Origin: Bacteroidota bacterium
Lineage (GTDB): Bacteria; Bacteroidota; Bacteroidia; Flavobacteriales; Flavobacteriaceae
Assembly (NCBI GenBank): GCA_020161455.1
Contig: JAIUNZ010000007.1
Span: forward strand, 62,001 to 126,000
Length of the DNA stretch: 64,000 bases
Direction: 5' to 3'
A model generated the notes under the pieces. It did no database searches, was not told the origin of the DNA, and saw nothing but the letters and a program-made list of their open reading frames with translations. Below, in pieces: positions 9,917 through 19,559 of this stretch (positions are counted from its first letter, which is position 1; each line of letters opens with the position of its first letter). Position numbers and translations under genes: made by a program.

Positions 9917-11032
9917 ATGACTATGATAGAAATTAGGAATGGTAATATTGAATATTCGATTGGGCATTTATTGCAGGATAAAATTGAATCATATCCCGAA
10001 ATAATAGACAGGCTTGATAAACTAGATACTCAACTTTTTTACAATATCATAAGTTCTCCTGAATGCAGATATGAAAAAAAATTTGGAGAAAGGATTAAGA
10101 GTGAGTTTAAGACTATGTCACCCGAAGAGCGTTTTCAAAATATATTTAACGAAAGGATTTTATATGCAAATCCGAAGGGCTATTTTGTAAATAAAGTTCA
10201 TGACGATTCTGCTAAATCTTTAAACGATATATTATCAGTTAGTTTTTCTTTGGCTAGTTTAGAAGAATTACCAGAGCATTTTAGAGCAAGAGGATCAGAA
10301 TTTGGCATTTGTTTTTTTCACGACTTTTTACAAAACCGTGGGCTTCGCCAAGTAGAGTATTTAAACGACAATGATTTATCTACAAATGAGAGAATGATTT
10401 TCAATTCTCCTCACTTGGTAGAAGTATACTTTGAAGGACAGTATGATATGCGATGGGAAAAAGAATGGCGGATTAATGGAGACCTTCCATTTTCTGCCAG
10501 TGATATTGCCTTTGTTATTGTCCCTCACGACAAATATTCTTTTTATTCAAATTGGTTTTACGAATTATCAAATTCATCTGATGATGCCTTCGAATTTCCA
10601 ATTCTGTCATCGATTACCTATAAATCATATTTAGGTAATTTACTTTTTTTACCACAGATGGATAATAGTTGGAATCAGGTTGCGGTTTATAGAAGTGGTG
10701 GCGATGATGGTTTTAAAATTACACCATCAGAACTTCCTGAACTTGATCAAAATGAAATAAATTCTATGTATTCATATTACTCGCACGAATTAAAATGCTT
10801 AGCAAAAAACACAATACTAAACTTTTATGAGGATAGGTATACAACAAAGTTTAAGAACTTTTTAGATAAAATTCGTACCATATCATTAGATACAACACTA
10901 GTTGAGGACTTTAAAAAAATAAAACTAAATTCTACAGAACCAAGCGAGTCTGAACGGGATCTCGTGTGTAGCTTATTTACAAATGTTCATCAAATACTTG
11001 CTGATAATAATCGCTTAGATTTAGAACCATAA
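9917..11032 (+). CDS. Hypothetical protein, DUF2971/AbiGi-like
   Basis: The 371-residue cytosolic protein has a central segment of the kind seen in DUF2971 and AbiGi-type proteins: SVSFSLASLEELPEHFRARG, then FGICFFHDFL, and later EKEWRINGDLPFSASDIAFV. In those families the E-x-EWR motif belongs to a small enzymatic fold of unproven activity. The last 130 residues are unrecognised. It sits within a run of co-directional genes with restriction-like members, so an abortive-infection role is plausible but inferred. ATG at 9917 or 9923 could each be the start. Confidence 0.5.
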   Translation: MTMIEIRNGNIEYSIGHLLQDKIESYPEIIDRLDKLDTQLFYNIISSPECRYEKKFGERIKSEFKTMSPEERFQNIFNERILYANPKGYFVNKVHDDSAKSLNDILSVSFSLASLEELPEHFRARGSEFGICFFHDFLQNRGLRQVEYLNDNDLSTNERMIFNSPHLVEVYFEGQYDMRWEKEWRINGDLPFSASDIAFVIVPHDKYSFYSNWFYELSNSSDDAFEFPILSSITYKSYLGNLLFLPQMDNSWNQVAVYRSGGDDGFKITPSELPELDQNEINSMYSYYSHELKCLAKNTILNFYEDRYTTKFKNFLDKIRTISLDTTLVEDFKKIKLNSTEPSESERDLVCSLFTNVHQILADNNRLDLEP

Positions 11033-11086
11033 ACAATCCGTAGTGTCATAATGTTAGCCCCCTTTGTCCTTAAATGTGAACTATAA

Positions 11087-12286
11087 ATGGAAAAAGCCCA
11101 AAAAACCTTTGAATATCTTTTAAAAGATTTCAGCCCCAATTTTGATTACAGAGACTCTTGGATTCCATCTGAATATGGTGGAGGCAAAACTCTTGAGCGT
11201 TATAGTATTGAACTGCCGAAAGAACTTAGGATTTCGCATCCATTCATAGTCTTTCTAATGTTCAAAGAGATTAAGGAATATCCAAATTTAGGTATGTTTG
11301 AAAAAATTTTATGGGAAATACCAATTTTCTATAAAGGTGTTCAATTTGTATTAGCCCACAAAAAGTTTGGATTTAGTATATGCGCTAATGAGAAAAAAGA
11401 AAACTATGTGGAACTCGGATTAGAAGCAATGAATTTAATCCACAAAGCCATTCCATTTACCGAAACTCTTGTTAATTCGATTATCCATGAAAAGGTTAAT
11501 CAAGGGAATGTAACAATAGAGAGTAAATACAATAAAATGAGGAATCGCTATCTCTTTTTTAGAGAAAAAGCGTTAAATGGAGATGTTTGTGATGGTACAA
11601 GGCTTACTGAACTAAAAGACAAATCCGGTATCTCAAATTTCAGTAATGGCGAAGAATATGAGGCGCATTATAAATTGATGTCTCGTTATTCATCAGCAAA
11701 GACATATTATTTATTGGCAATGATTGATGCTTACTTTAGTTTATTGGAGCATATCTCAATTCTATTACTACCTTTTGTGAAGGAAGTAAAAATTCGAGAA
11801 ATCAAAATCGATAACTTTTTAGGATTGACTTGGAAAGCTAAATTGCGAACAGTATTACAATACAAAACCAATAAGACTGCTTCTAAATATTTAGAAATTC
11901 TTGATGAGATAAAAGAGCAGATTAGAAATCCTGCTTCTCACGGAGACTACTTTAAAAATGGTAATTCCTTTTATGTTCACATTAATGGCACAGGAGCCAT
12001 ACCATTCACATTGACTAAATCCCAGCAAAATTTTAAATTTAGCGATATAAGTAAAAGTTTTATCACAATTGAGAACATAGTTAAGCACTTTGATGATTTC
12101 GACCAGTATTTGGACACATCTGACACCCGTTTTGGAATGATGTATATTAAAAGAGATCTGCCAGTTGCATTTGATAGCAAATCTGTAACATCGTGCAGGA
12201 GAAGAATCAGAACAGAAAAATCAACAAAAAAATATATTTCCGATACAATCAGGGAGATTGAAAATAGCATGAATATGGACTGGTAA
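11087..12286 (+). CDS. Large hypothetical protein with HEPN-like RX4H motif
   Basis: The 399-residue protein is mostly helical in its second half. The segment YYLLAMIDAYFSLLEHISIL followed by EQIRNPASHGDYF (about residues 280-292) matches the HEPN pattern, in which R-X4-H (RNPASH) forms an RNase active site. HEPN proteins act as toxins or RNA-cutting effectors in many defence systems. The N-terminal half is unrecognised. Flanking genes are also of defence type. The stop is TAA and glycines are GGN. The HEPN assignment rests on the motif and helix context only. Confidence 0.5.
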   Translation: MEKAQKTFEYLLKDFSPNFDYRDSWIPSEYGGGKTLERYSIELPKELRISHPFIVFLMFKEIKEYPNLGMFEKILWEIPIFYKGVQFVLAHKKFGFSICANEKKENYVELGLEAMNLIHKAIPFTETLVNSIIHEKVNQGNVTIESKYNKMRNRYLFFREKALNGDVCDGTRLTELKDKSGISNFSNGEEYEAHYKLMSRYSSAKTYYLLAMIDAYFSLLEHISILLLPFVKEVKIREIKIDNFLGLTWKAKLRTVLQYKTNKTASKYLEILDEIKEQIRNPASHGDYFKNGNSFYVHINGTGAIPFTLTKSQQNFKFSDISKSFITIENIVKHFDDFDQYLDTSDTRFGMMYIKRDLPVAFDSKSVTSCRRRIRTEKSTKKYISDTIREIENSMNMDW

Positions 12287-12326
12287 TAAACTTTAATAAA
12301 ATTTTATTCTATTAAACCATTGAATA

Positions 12327-12944
12327 ATGACAAAATATAAAGTTGGGATTTTAGCATACGGCTCATTAATAGATAATCCCGGAAAAGAAATTGAGCCTTT
12401 AATTATTGATAGAATAAATTGTAAGACACCATTCAAAGTTGAGTTTGCACGTACCAGTAGTTCAAGAGGAGGTGCGCCAACATTAATTCCCTATAAAACT
12501 GGAAATGAAGTTAATGCTGTGATTCTCGTTCTAGAAAATTCGACAGATTTGGCGCAGGCAAAATCAATACTATGGAGAAGAGAGAGACATAAGTTCGATG
12601 GTAAAGAATATGTTGATATTGTTAGTCCAACTCTAAACCAGGTTGTAGTGTTATCAGTTAAAGACTTTGAGGATGTCGAAACTGTAATTTATACCTCAAT
12701 TGGAAAAAATATCGAAGGAGAAGTCAATGCTGAAAAATTATCACAATTAGCTATTGCATCCATTTTGAGTGACGCAGGCGATGAAAAAAAGGATGGGATA
12801 CGTTACTTACTCGATGCTAAAAATAACTCAATCGTTACAGGTTTAAGTCCGCAATACGAACAATTAATTCTTAATAGTACCGAAGCTGAAACATTAGAAG
12901 AAGCAATCGAAAAATTAGATTTACAAAGAACAAAAAATACATGA
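12327..12944 (+). CDS. Gamma-glutamylcyclotransferase-like (GGCT/AIG2 fold) protein
   Basis: The 205-residue protein begins with the fold's signature (VGILAYGSLIDNPG, about residues 5-18; YGSL binds the substrate glycine). ARTSSSRGGAPTLIPYKTGN follows, and later an internal ILVLEN strand. GGCT-fold enzymes form 5-oxoproline from gamma-glutamyl compounds; stand-alone versions in mobile DNA have unclear substrates. The stop is TGA (standard code), and the next gene starts 6 bases later, implying an operon with the 451-residue protein and the GIY-YIG nuclease. Confidence 0.65.
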   Translation: MTKYKVGILAYGSLIDNPGKEIEPLIIDRINCKTPFKVEFARTSSSRGGAPTLIPYKTGNEVNAVILVLENSTDLAQAKSILWRRERHKFDGKEYVDIVSPTLNQVVVLSVKDFEDVETVIYTSIGKNIEGEVNAEKLSQLAIASILSDAGDEKKDGIRYLLDAKNNSIVTGLSPQYEQLILNSTEAETLEEAIEKLDLQRTKNT

Positions 12945-12950
12945 TATTCT

Positions 12951-14306
12951 ATGAAAACCGCAATTCCAATTAACAAAAAACTCTTTGATATTTATCTGCT
13001 TTTTACAAGAGAGCCTTTCGTGCAGTATTTTTCAAAAGAATTGGAATTCTACTCAAATGGAAATGGTGGTCTATTAGGATTGATTAGTTTAGACATTACA
13101 GATAATGACTATTATGGTTGTATTCTATCAAGGGACGAATCTAAGCAGTATAGAGCTGAACTCGTTACCGCAAGTGTGGAAACCATTGAAGAGGTCAGAG
13201 ATTGGATTGATGATAAAATGAGTAGTAACTCAATTGTCTTTCATGACAATAAGCATGGATATTTTGACCTTTTTCAAGACCTCAATAATGATAAAAATCA
13301 GCACCCAAATTATAAATTATTAAACTCAAGTATTGCATTGTCTTCTGCCAAGGAAACAGTAAAAGAAGTTTCCTATCATTATAAGGACATTGATGGAAAT
13401 TTCATTGACCAATTCCAATCAATCAACGGATTTGATTCCAGAGTCTGGGAACTTTTTTTATTTTGTTTTTTTAGAGAGCAATTTTTTTCCTTTAAAAGGA
13501 ATTTTAATGCTCCCGATTATATGATTGAAAAATTCAATCAAGAAATTGCAGTAGAGGCTGTGATAATAAGTAGAAAAACAGATTTGAAAGGCAAGCCAAA
13601 GAGTCCGGAAGAAATTCAAGAGAAATTAGACAATGAAACTCCATTGCTTTTCGGGAATGCATTGTTTGATAAAATGAAAAAGAAGTACTGGGAAAAGGAT
13701 CATGTAAAAGACAAACCATTTGTAATAGCTATTGCGGATTTTCATGATACCATGTCAATGACATGGACTTTTCACGCTTTATTAGATTACCTGTATGGTT
13801 ATAAATACGAGAATACACATGATGAAAAAGGAAAACTCATCATTACACCAGTAAAGATTGGTAACTATAAAAAACCAAATGGAACTGAAGTACCGAGTGG
13901 CTTTTTCTTTCATCCAGATTCTGAAAATGTCAGCGCGATAATTTTCTCTTCATGTGGTACTTTATCAAAGTTTAATAGAATGGGAAAGCAGGCTGGGCTC
14001 GGTAGTAATATTCCAACGTTAATAAGGATGGGCAGTTTTTATAATCATGAACCGAACGCATCTACGTCAAACATTATTTCCTACAAAGTTGATGAAAATA
14101 GTAATGAGACTTGGTCCGAAGGCGCTGTAGTTTTCCATAATCCTAACGCTAAAATTCCCTTGAATCCGGCATTTTTTGACAATAGAGTTGCGCAATGTTT
14201 TTTTGAGGACAATTTTATCCGTAGTATAATGCCTGAATACTTTCCTTATAATTCGTTTACACAGAATTTAATCCCAACACAAGGAAAGGAGAAAAAGAAA
14301 AAATGA
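12951..14306 (+). CDS. Hypothetical protein, middle gene of a three-gene operon
   Basis: A 451-residue soluble protein. It shows a recognisable internal stretch (PFVIAIADFHDTMSMTW, about residues 256-272) that suggests a beta strand with an acidic/His cluster, as in some nucleases. Upstream is HGYFDLFQDLN and downstream FNRMGKQAGLGS. I do not recognise a named family. The stop TGA at 14304-14306 overlaps the next start (ATGATGA), so it is translationally coupled to the GIY-YIG gene, and it follows the GGCT-like gene by 6 bases. The three are probably one functional unit. Confidence 0.5.
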   Translation: MKTAIPINKKLFDIYLLFTREPFVQYFSKELEFYSNGNGGLLGLISLDITDNDYYGCILSRDESKQYRAELVTASVETIEEVRDWIDDKMSSNSIVFHDNKHGYFDLFQDLNNDKNQHPNYKLLNSSIALSSAKETVKEVSYHYKDIDGNFIDQFQSINGFDSRVWELFLFCFFREQFFSFKRNFNAPDYMIEKFNQEIAVEAVIISRKTDLKGKPKSPEEIQEKLDNETPLLFGNALFDKMKKKYWEKDHVKDKPFVIAIADFHDTMSMTWTFHALLDYLYGYKYENTHDEKGKLIITPVKIGNYKKPNGTEVPSGFFFHPDSENVSAIIFSSCGTLSKFNRMGKQAGLGSNIPTLIRMGSFYNHEPNASTSNIISYKVDENSNETWSEGAVVFHNPNAKIPLNPAFFDNRVAQCFFEDNFIRSIMPEYFPYNSFTQNLIPTQGKEKKKK

Positions 14307-14905
14307 TGAAATTAGAAAGTACTTTATTGGATACTCTTTTACAAAAGCAAAATTATAGAAAGTCATTTTCTAGTATTGTAAATAATTTCGAAGACAAATT
14401 GGCAAGTTTCGATCCTGTAAACAATTGTATTGAAATAGAGAAGTATTTCAGTATCGGCAATGGATTGGCATCTATCAGGAAAAAACTTTTATCGGACAAT
14501 GTTTTTAAACCCGAAGACATTTATACTTACCAGACAAAAGGAGGTAAAAACAAAACTGATGTAAAAGGGCTGTATGTTTTCGTACATGAAAACGAACCAA
14601 TATATGTTGGAATTTCGAGAGGGATTATACATCGGACATTACAACATCTAAGAGGTAAAAGCCACAATACATCTACTCTTGCATATAACATTGGATTAAT
14701 CAGGCATAAGATTTTAAAAGGCGAAGAATATACCGGAAGGCGTAAGGAATTTGATTTTAATAACAATGTCACGCCTGCAAAAGATTTTCTATTTAAGCAA
14801 AAGATAGCTTTCCTTCCAATTGAAAATAGTGAAGAATTATATCTGTTTGAAATATTCTGTGCAATGAAACTGGGATGTTGGTTGAATAAATTTGAAACCC
14901 ATTAA
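14303..14905 (+). CDS. GIY-YIG nuclease-domain protein
   Basis: In this 200-residue protein the GIY-YIG domain is clear at about residues 86-150: GLYVFVHENEPIYVGISRG gives the paired GLY and YVG motifs, followed by RTLQHLRGKSHN with the catalytic arginine and histidine region. SEELYLFEIFCAMKLG near the C-terminus supplies the glutamate helix. The domain cuts DNA with a divalent metal. The start codon overlaps the preceding stop (ATGA), so expression is coupled. A role in restriction or element maintenance is inferred from position. Confidence 0.75.
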   Translation: MMKLESTLLDTLLQKQNYRKSFSSIVNNFEDKLASFDPVNNCIEIEKYFSIGNGLASIRKKLLSDNVFKPEDIYTYQTKGGKNKTDVKGLYVFVHENEPIYVGISRGIIHRTLQHLRGKSHNTSTLAYNIGLIRHKILKGEEYTGRRKEFDFNNNVTPAKDFLFKQKIAFLPIENSEELYLFEIFCAMKLGCWLNKFETH

Positions 14906-15049
14906 AAAATCAAATTCTATTTATTCCCTCGACTTTTCTTTTATTTTGAATATGCTGACCATGCTTTCGCATTTCTTAAATGTGGAGTAGTATACTTGTT
15001 TTCATAAATAAAAAAATAGAATAATAAAGATTAATTTGAATGAAATCTT

Positions 15050-15206
15050 TATATTTGTGGCAGGTGTTTTTGGTATGCCTGCTCGTTCGTGCAAAGATTT
15101 TATCAACCATTAACTAGATAATATAACCTTCAGAGCTTATTATCCAACCAAAGAATACGAACGCAAAACCATAGGATAATAATCTTTGAAATAAAAGGAT
15201 TATATT
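15050..15206 (+). promoter_or_regulatory. Promoter -7 box and structured 5' leader of the 152-residue gene
   Basis: TATATTTG (15050-15057) fits the Bacteroidota -7 consensus TAnnTTTG. The stretch after it holds several pairings: GCAGG/CCTGC (15060-15064 with 15078-15082), CGTTCGT/ACGAACG (15084-15090 with 15157-15163), CAAAGATT/AATCTTTG (15092-15099 with 15181-15188) and GATAATA/TATTATC (15117-15123 with 15138-15144). The second and third pairs are interleaved, as in a pseudoknot. No -33 TTG is seen at the usual spacing. This accounts for the gene-free 14906-15206 interval. Confidence 0.45.
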
Positions 15207-15665
15207 ATGAATACTATTGATTACTTCAAACTTCAAGCAAAAAATCTACACAAAGATTTTAAAACAAAAACTCCTGTTTTAGACAAAACAGCTACTGCTT
15301 TTCTATACGAATACACACCAAAGTATTTCGACATAGAAATGGTTATTGCAGACTTTGACATTGATGAAGAAAATTTCAGTCTTATGAATGCACAGCACGT
15401 CATTGCAAAAATTGCAAACTTTGATAAATGGGCATCGCTATTAAAAGCACCACCATCAGAATTGGAACTTGCGAAATTATTGTATGACCATCAAAATAGA
15501 ATTGACCTTGTGGGATGGCATTTTTACATTGCCGAAGCACAGTCTATGAATGAAGATGAACTCGATGCAGAAATTCAAGTGGAAATATTTAAACAGGTTG
15601 TTATCGAAGAAAACATCTTTGATAATATGGAAATAGAAAGCTATCTCTTGAAGCACAAGAATTAA
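15207..15665 (+). CDS. Hypothetical acidic protein of Bacteroidota accessory DNA
   Basis: A 152-residue, acidic, mostly helical protein. Its C-terminal half (NEDELDAEIQVEIFKQVVIEEN) looks like a partner-binding helix pair. I do not recognise a named domain. It contains only one glycine (in VGWHFY), so codon content cannot tell whether it belongs to the standard-code or the UGA = Gly part of the element. Its long structured leader suggests post-transcriptional control. Confidence 0.6.
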   Translation: MNTIDYFKLQAKNLHKDFKTKTPVLDKTATAFLYEYTPKYFDIEMVIADFDIDEENFSLMNAQHVIAKIANFDKWASLLKAPPSELELAKLLYDHQNRIDLVGWHFYIAEAQSMNEDELDAEIQVEIFKQVVIEENIFDNMEIESYLLKHKN

Positions 15666-15824
15666 GCATTTCCAAAATTATATACACCCATTGGACTTTG
15701 AAAATAAGTCTTCTAAATAGTAAAATCTCTTGCTTTCATCTTTATTTTGGTTATGCTGACCCAAACTTCAGAATCACTGAAAGCAAGTTTATTTTTGATT
15801 AACTTTGTATAAATCAATACTATC

Positions 15825-16154
15825 ATGAGTAAAGAAAAAGCAATTGAAAAATTACAGGCGATGGCTGACGAGCCAAAGGACAGCCTTAAGAAATTTTTAG
15901 CCAAGGAAATATTAACCCACGATGAACCACTTGACTTCTTTTCTTTGGTAAAAAAGTTTGGATTGGAAACAGTCTACCATTACGAGGATTTGGACGAAGA
16001 ACAAATGCAGGAATTTTATAATACTTACTCTAAAGAAATTATTCAATTACAGGAAGAAAACAAAGTTGAGTACAACAATGATCGAGACCGTAGTTGGTTT
16101 GCTTTGGAGAGAACAACTGAAAAAATAAGTAAAGAGTTAGATTTGGAGCGATAA
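15825..16154 (+). CDS. Small hypothetical protein
   Basis: A 109-residue, charged, helical protein (MSKEKAIEKLQAMADEPKD start; FNTY-like centre). No catalytic motif is visible. It has a single glycine codon (GGA), so its code of origin cannot be judged. It is convergent with the code-25 recombinase gene, whose stop lies 43 bases downstream. It probably forms a pair with the 152-residue gene upstream as element housekeeping genes. Confidence 0.55.
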   Translation: MSKEKAIEKLQAMADEPKDSLKKFLAKEILTHDEPLDFFSLVKKFGLETVYHYEDLDEEQMQEFYNTYSKEIIQLQEENKVEYNNDRDRSWFALERTTEKISKELDLER

Positions 16155-16196
16155 AATTTTATTGCCCTTTGCCTAACAAATAAAACATTTATAAAA

Positions 16197-17972
16197 TTAT
16201 ATCAATCATTTCAATTCTTTCAGTTTATGGATTGCATTGATATATTTACTTTGATTGATAAGTAGAGTAAATAGGCTATCATACTCGTTTTCCGAGAGTT
16301 CTCAATGGTTCGGATTTACTCCCACGCTTTCCATAACGTGGGAGTTAGTATCTCATTTCGATGAGAAAAGATAATGCATACCTGTGGTATCGTTGGTTCG
16401 GTATCACTGGTTTTTTTCATAGTATAAAATTCAACCGAACCAAACCAAAGTAAGTAATTGCCTTATCTGATATTCATTATTTTTCCACATATTAACAGGG
16501 TCGGTAAGAAGCATTTCTGCTTGCGAAAAAGCATTCTTTGCTTTATTACTATCTTCTTCTTTATTCGTTATCCTATTTTTTAGGCGATGATACAAGGCTT
16601 CAAGTGATGACCATTCTTCCTCTAGTTTCTTTGTTAGTCATTCATTGGTAATAGAAAGTATTTTATCCTCAATTTGCTTCATTTTGGCTTGAATTGAAGA
16701 TAGCTGTCATTGAATATTTGTGACATTGTCTGCTTTATTTTTATTATTCTTCACTCCCCATTTCTGCATACGAGATTGTACTAGGAGCCACGTACTTTTG
16801 GGGATTTTCATTTTATCAATAAATTCCTCAAATGATTTTTCCATTACATCTTTGCGGATATTTATTCTGTCGGTACAGTATTTATTTCCGCAAGTGTAAT
16901 AATGATATGTACCTCCGTTTCAACGACTGGCATAGCATCAAAGTTTTCTTCTGCAAAAAGAACAGGTGACCATTCCCAGCAGAGGATGGGCTTCCAGATT
17001 TTTATTTAGATTGGGAGATTTTGCAATTCACAATTTACGGCTTTCTTTTTCCATGATTTTCTCAATTACTTCAAGTGAGACCAATGGCAGATGATTTCAT
17101 TCCACAGGTGTCCACAGTTCCCATTCAGGATAATAAATATATCCTGCATAAAAATACAACCTATAATCTCTGAAAGTTTTTTCTATAAACGTAAGATGTA
17201 GTTTTCCTGTTGACTTGGTGGTCTGAAGCCCTCTTTTAACCCATAATTGATGCAACTGAGATTTGCTGAAAGATTCGCTGTAGGCATATTGCTCCAATCA
17301 TTCTTTAATAATTGGTCAGTTTACGGGATCTATACTATCAGTATATCATTTTTCCTCTGTATTTTTTTCTCTTTTGTATCCTAATGGAGGATTACTAAAA
17401 GGTCGTCACCCACTTTTCATGCTACTCAATTTCCCATTCATAACCCTTCTCAAAATTTTTCTGCGTTCTAGCCCTGCAATAGCATACTGTATTGTATGTA
17501 GAAATTTCCCCTCATCAGTTTCCATATCTCTTTTATTATTGACCGTGACAATTTTTACTCCAAGAGCTTCAATATTTTGTTCCAAAGTAAAGGCTTCGGC
17601 AATATCATCAGGTCTGGCGATACGGTCGGCATCAGTCACTACAAAATAATGAATGTTAGTGAATTTCTTATTTTCTTTTTCCAAATATCTTATCGCTTCT
17701 CCCATAGATTTACGGTCGATATATTTTCCACTAACACCTTCTTCCCTAAAAACTTTAGCTACTTCGATTTGAAGTCAATCCTGTTTCATGCACCAGTCCC
17801 TACAGGCACTTTCCTGCGATTCTAAACCGTGTCCCTGATTGACCTGTCCGTCACTAGACACTCTTACATAGATTACAGCCTTTAATTTGTTGGTTCAAAA
17901 TCTTTCTTCATCGGATACTGGTTTTATAAAATAACTTGTTCTTTTTCTTTTGCGTGATTGTGTACTAATCAT
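16197..17972 (-). CDS. Large serine recombinase encoded with UGA = Gly
   Basis: A 591-residue frame with 17 in-frame UGA codons and a TAA stop. The N-terminal resolvase domain has the catalytic serine in AVIYVRVSSDGQVNQG (about residues 34-49), DADRIARP and the helix QYAIAGLERRKI. A recombinase domain and a zinc ribbon follow (MVTCSFCRRKL-UGA-C ... YYTCGNKYC), then a coiled coil near residues 430-490. UGA falls at glycines such as SG-UGA-RPF and SR-UGA-NGG. Such enzymes integrate or excise mobile DNA. In the standard code only fragments would be made. It ends the minus-strand run 21845-16197. Confidence 0.9.
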
Positions 17973-18052
17973 CTGAAAACGTAGTAATATAAAGCGGTTC
18001 GGTAAAATTATACTTATTTGAATTGCAAAAGCAATACAAAAAAAAGAGAGGA

Positions 18053-18205
18053 TTACTCGCTCTCTTTCTCTATATTTTCCATTCGGATTTTAGCTATTAG
18101 ATCAAAACAACGAACTATCAGTTCTATACTTTTATCAGGAACATGATTAAACTCTTCCCCTAAAAGCATTCTTGCTTCTTCTACTTCAGGGTTTTTTCAT
18201 CTCAT
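18053..18205 (-). CDS. Small ORF between methylase and recombinase (one in-frame UGA)
   Basis: A 50-residue frame (start MR-UGA-KNPEVEEARMLLGEEF, TAA stop) lies in the gap between two code-25 genes on the same strand. UGA at codon 3 would be read as Gly. It is helical and acidic and could be a recombination accessory factor. Spacing (27 bases from the upstream gene end, 80 to the downstream start) fits an operon, but the small size makes this uncertain. Confidence 0.4.
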
Positions 18206-18231
18206 TTTATTTTTGTAGGATAAAATCAAAT

Positions 18232-19059
18232 TTAGATTGGATAATTTGCCACCAATACTTCTTTTTTTCTTTTGATAGCTCAACTGTTCCTATTATGGCT
18301 TGCCGATAGTGGCTTGTCAAAAGTCTTAACGTACCGGTTGTGCTTCTTTATATATTTATCGAGAATTTCAGAAGGATAGTTCGATAGAAGGAATTTTCCT
18401 TTCACGTTTGCCAGTACTTCCAAGTCGCGGATAAAATGTTCCTTTTCATACCCACCATAATGTCATTGGTTCGTTCCTATATACGGTGGGTCTGCATAAA
18501 TAAACGCATCCACTCTGTCCCTGCTTTGGATAACCTTATACGCATCGTTCTGTTCTATTTGGGTATGGCGAAGCCTTTCCATCAGATCAACTCCGAACAA
18601 ATCAACTTTGTTTTTAAATACCTGTGACGACCTTTTCTCCCTGTCGTATCATCGGCTTCCGATTTTATTGAGAAAGCCTTGATTGGTCGCTACATAAAAT
18701 GCCCACGCCCTGATAACAGCATCGTCAATAAACAACCACGGGCAGTCGTAAACAAATAACGCCTTTCTATACGTTTCCCTACTGTGGAGCGTATCTTTAA
18801 TTTTCTTTTCAAGTTCACTTCAATTGTTTTTCAATACCTGATAGAAGTTTACGACATTCATATTTACATCATTGATTACTTCACACTTTGCAGGCTCTTT
18901 TGCCCGATACAGGCTTCATCATCAGAAGAACGGCTCAACATAAATATTGTGTTCCGGCACAAGTGGTAGAATTTCCTTTAGCATCATTTGTTTTCATCCG
19001 TAATAACTTATCGGTGTTTTCAGTAATACTTTGGGTTTGTTATTTTGGGTTAAAACCAT
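18232..19059 (-). CDS. D12-class DNA adenine methyltransferase, encoded with UGA = Gly
   Basis: A 275-residue frame with eight in-frame UGA codons and a TAA stop. Motif I reads PISYYG-UGA-KQMML and YVEPFF followed by three UGA codons and S, i.e. the family YxGGK and EPFxGGGS. The catalytic motif is DAFIYADPPYIG with DPPY, followed by NQ-UGA-HYGGY. Enzymes of this class methylate N6 of adenine. This one differs in sequence from the Dam at 4793 and stands without a nuclease, so it may be an orphan protecting the element from host restriction. It starts 80 bases below a standard-code gene on the same strand. Confidence 0.9.
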
Positions 19060-19138
19060 GTTATTTATAAGAGGATAAAATATAATCAGAACTTGATAAC
19101 CAAATGAAAATGGCTTGTCAAAACAAGCCATTAGTAAT

Positions 19139-19522
19139 TTAAGATTTCTTTTCTTTTTCAGGTTCTTTCTTTGGCAATTCATCTTTCGGTTTTGCATTGC
19201 CAATAGTTTCCTCTTTTTTCTCTGCTGGAATAATTTCAAACGTTTCAGAGGATACCTCCTTGCTCCATTTATTGGTGACATAGGAAATGATACTAAAATC
19301 ATCCCCAATCACTTTGAGCAATTCTCCGTTTTCCATATCAACCAGCTCATACTCTTCAGGGATAACCCCATCATAGATGTGGTTGATAATTTCGATAAGT
19401 TCCTTTCTTGAAAAGAACTTTAGCAAGTTGGGCGAGATTTGTTTGGTTTGATTTTCTTCCTTAGCCCTTTCTTTTAACACCAATGAAAACAGTTTCATTA
19501 ATGATAGTTTGTTTTCTTTCAT
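19139..19522 (-). CDS. Hypothetical protein, paralogue of the N-terminal half of the 201-residue gene
   Basis: A 127-residue protein. LIEIINHIYDGVIPEEYELV then IGDDFSIISYV (about residues 37-80) matches LMDIIRWAYAPTVPQW and IGDDFYILAYE in the product of 20495-21100, so the two share a domain. The C-terminus is a lysine/glutamate-rich tail. It carries GGN glycines only and a TAA stop. Function unknown; it is part of the seven-gene minus-strand block common to mobile elements. Confidence 0.6.
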   Translation of the reverse strand: MKENKLSLMKLFSLVLKERAKEENQTKQISPNLLKFFSRKELIEIINHIYDGVIPEEYELVDMENGELLKVIGDDFSIISYVTNKWSKEVSSETFEIIPAEKKEETIGNAKPKDELPKKEPEKEKKS

Positions 19523-19559
19523 TTTACTTTTGTTTTAACGTTAATTATTATTTCACTTT

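Noticed and set aside
18994-19308. 104-codon minus-strand frame overlapping the D12 methylase start
   Set aside because: It is the methylase N-terminus joined to the antisense of the 127-residue gene region; the methylase itself starts at 19059 in this frame.
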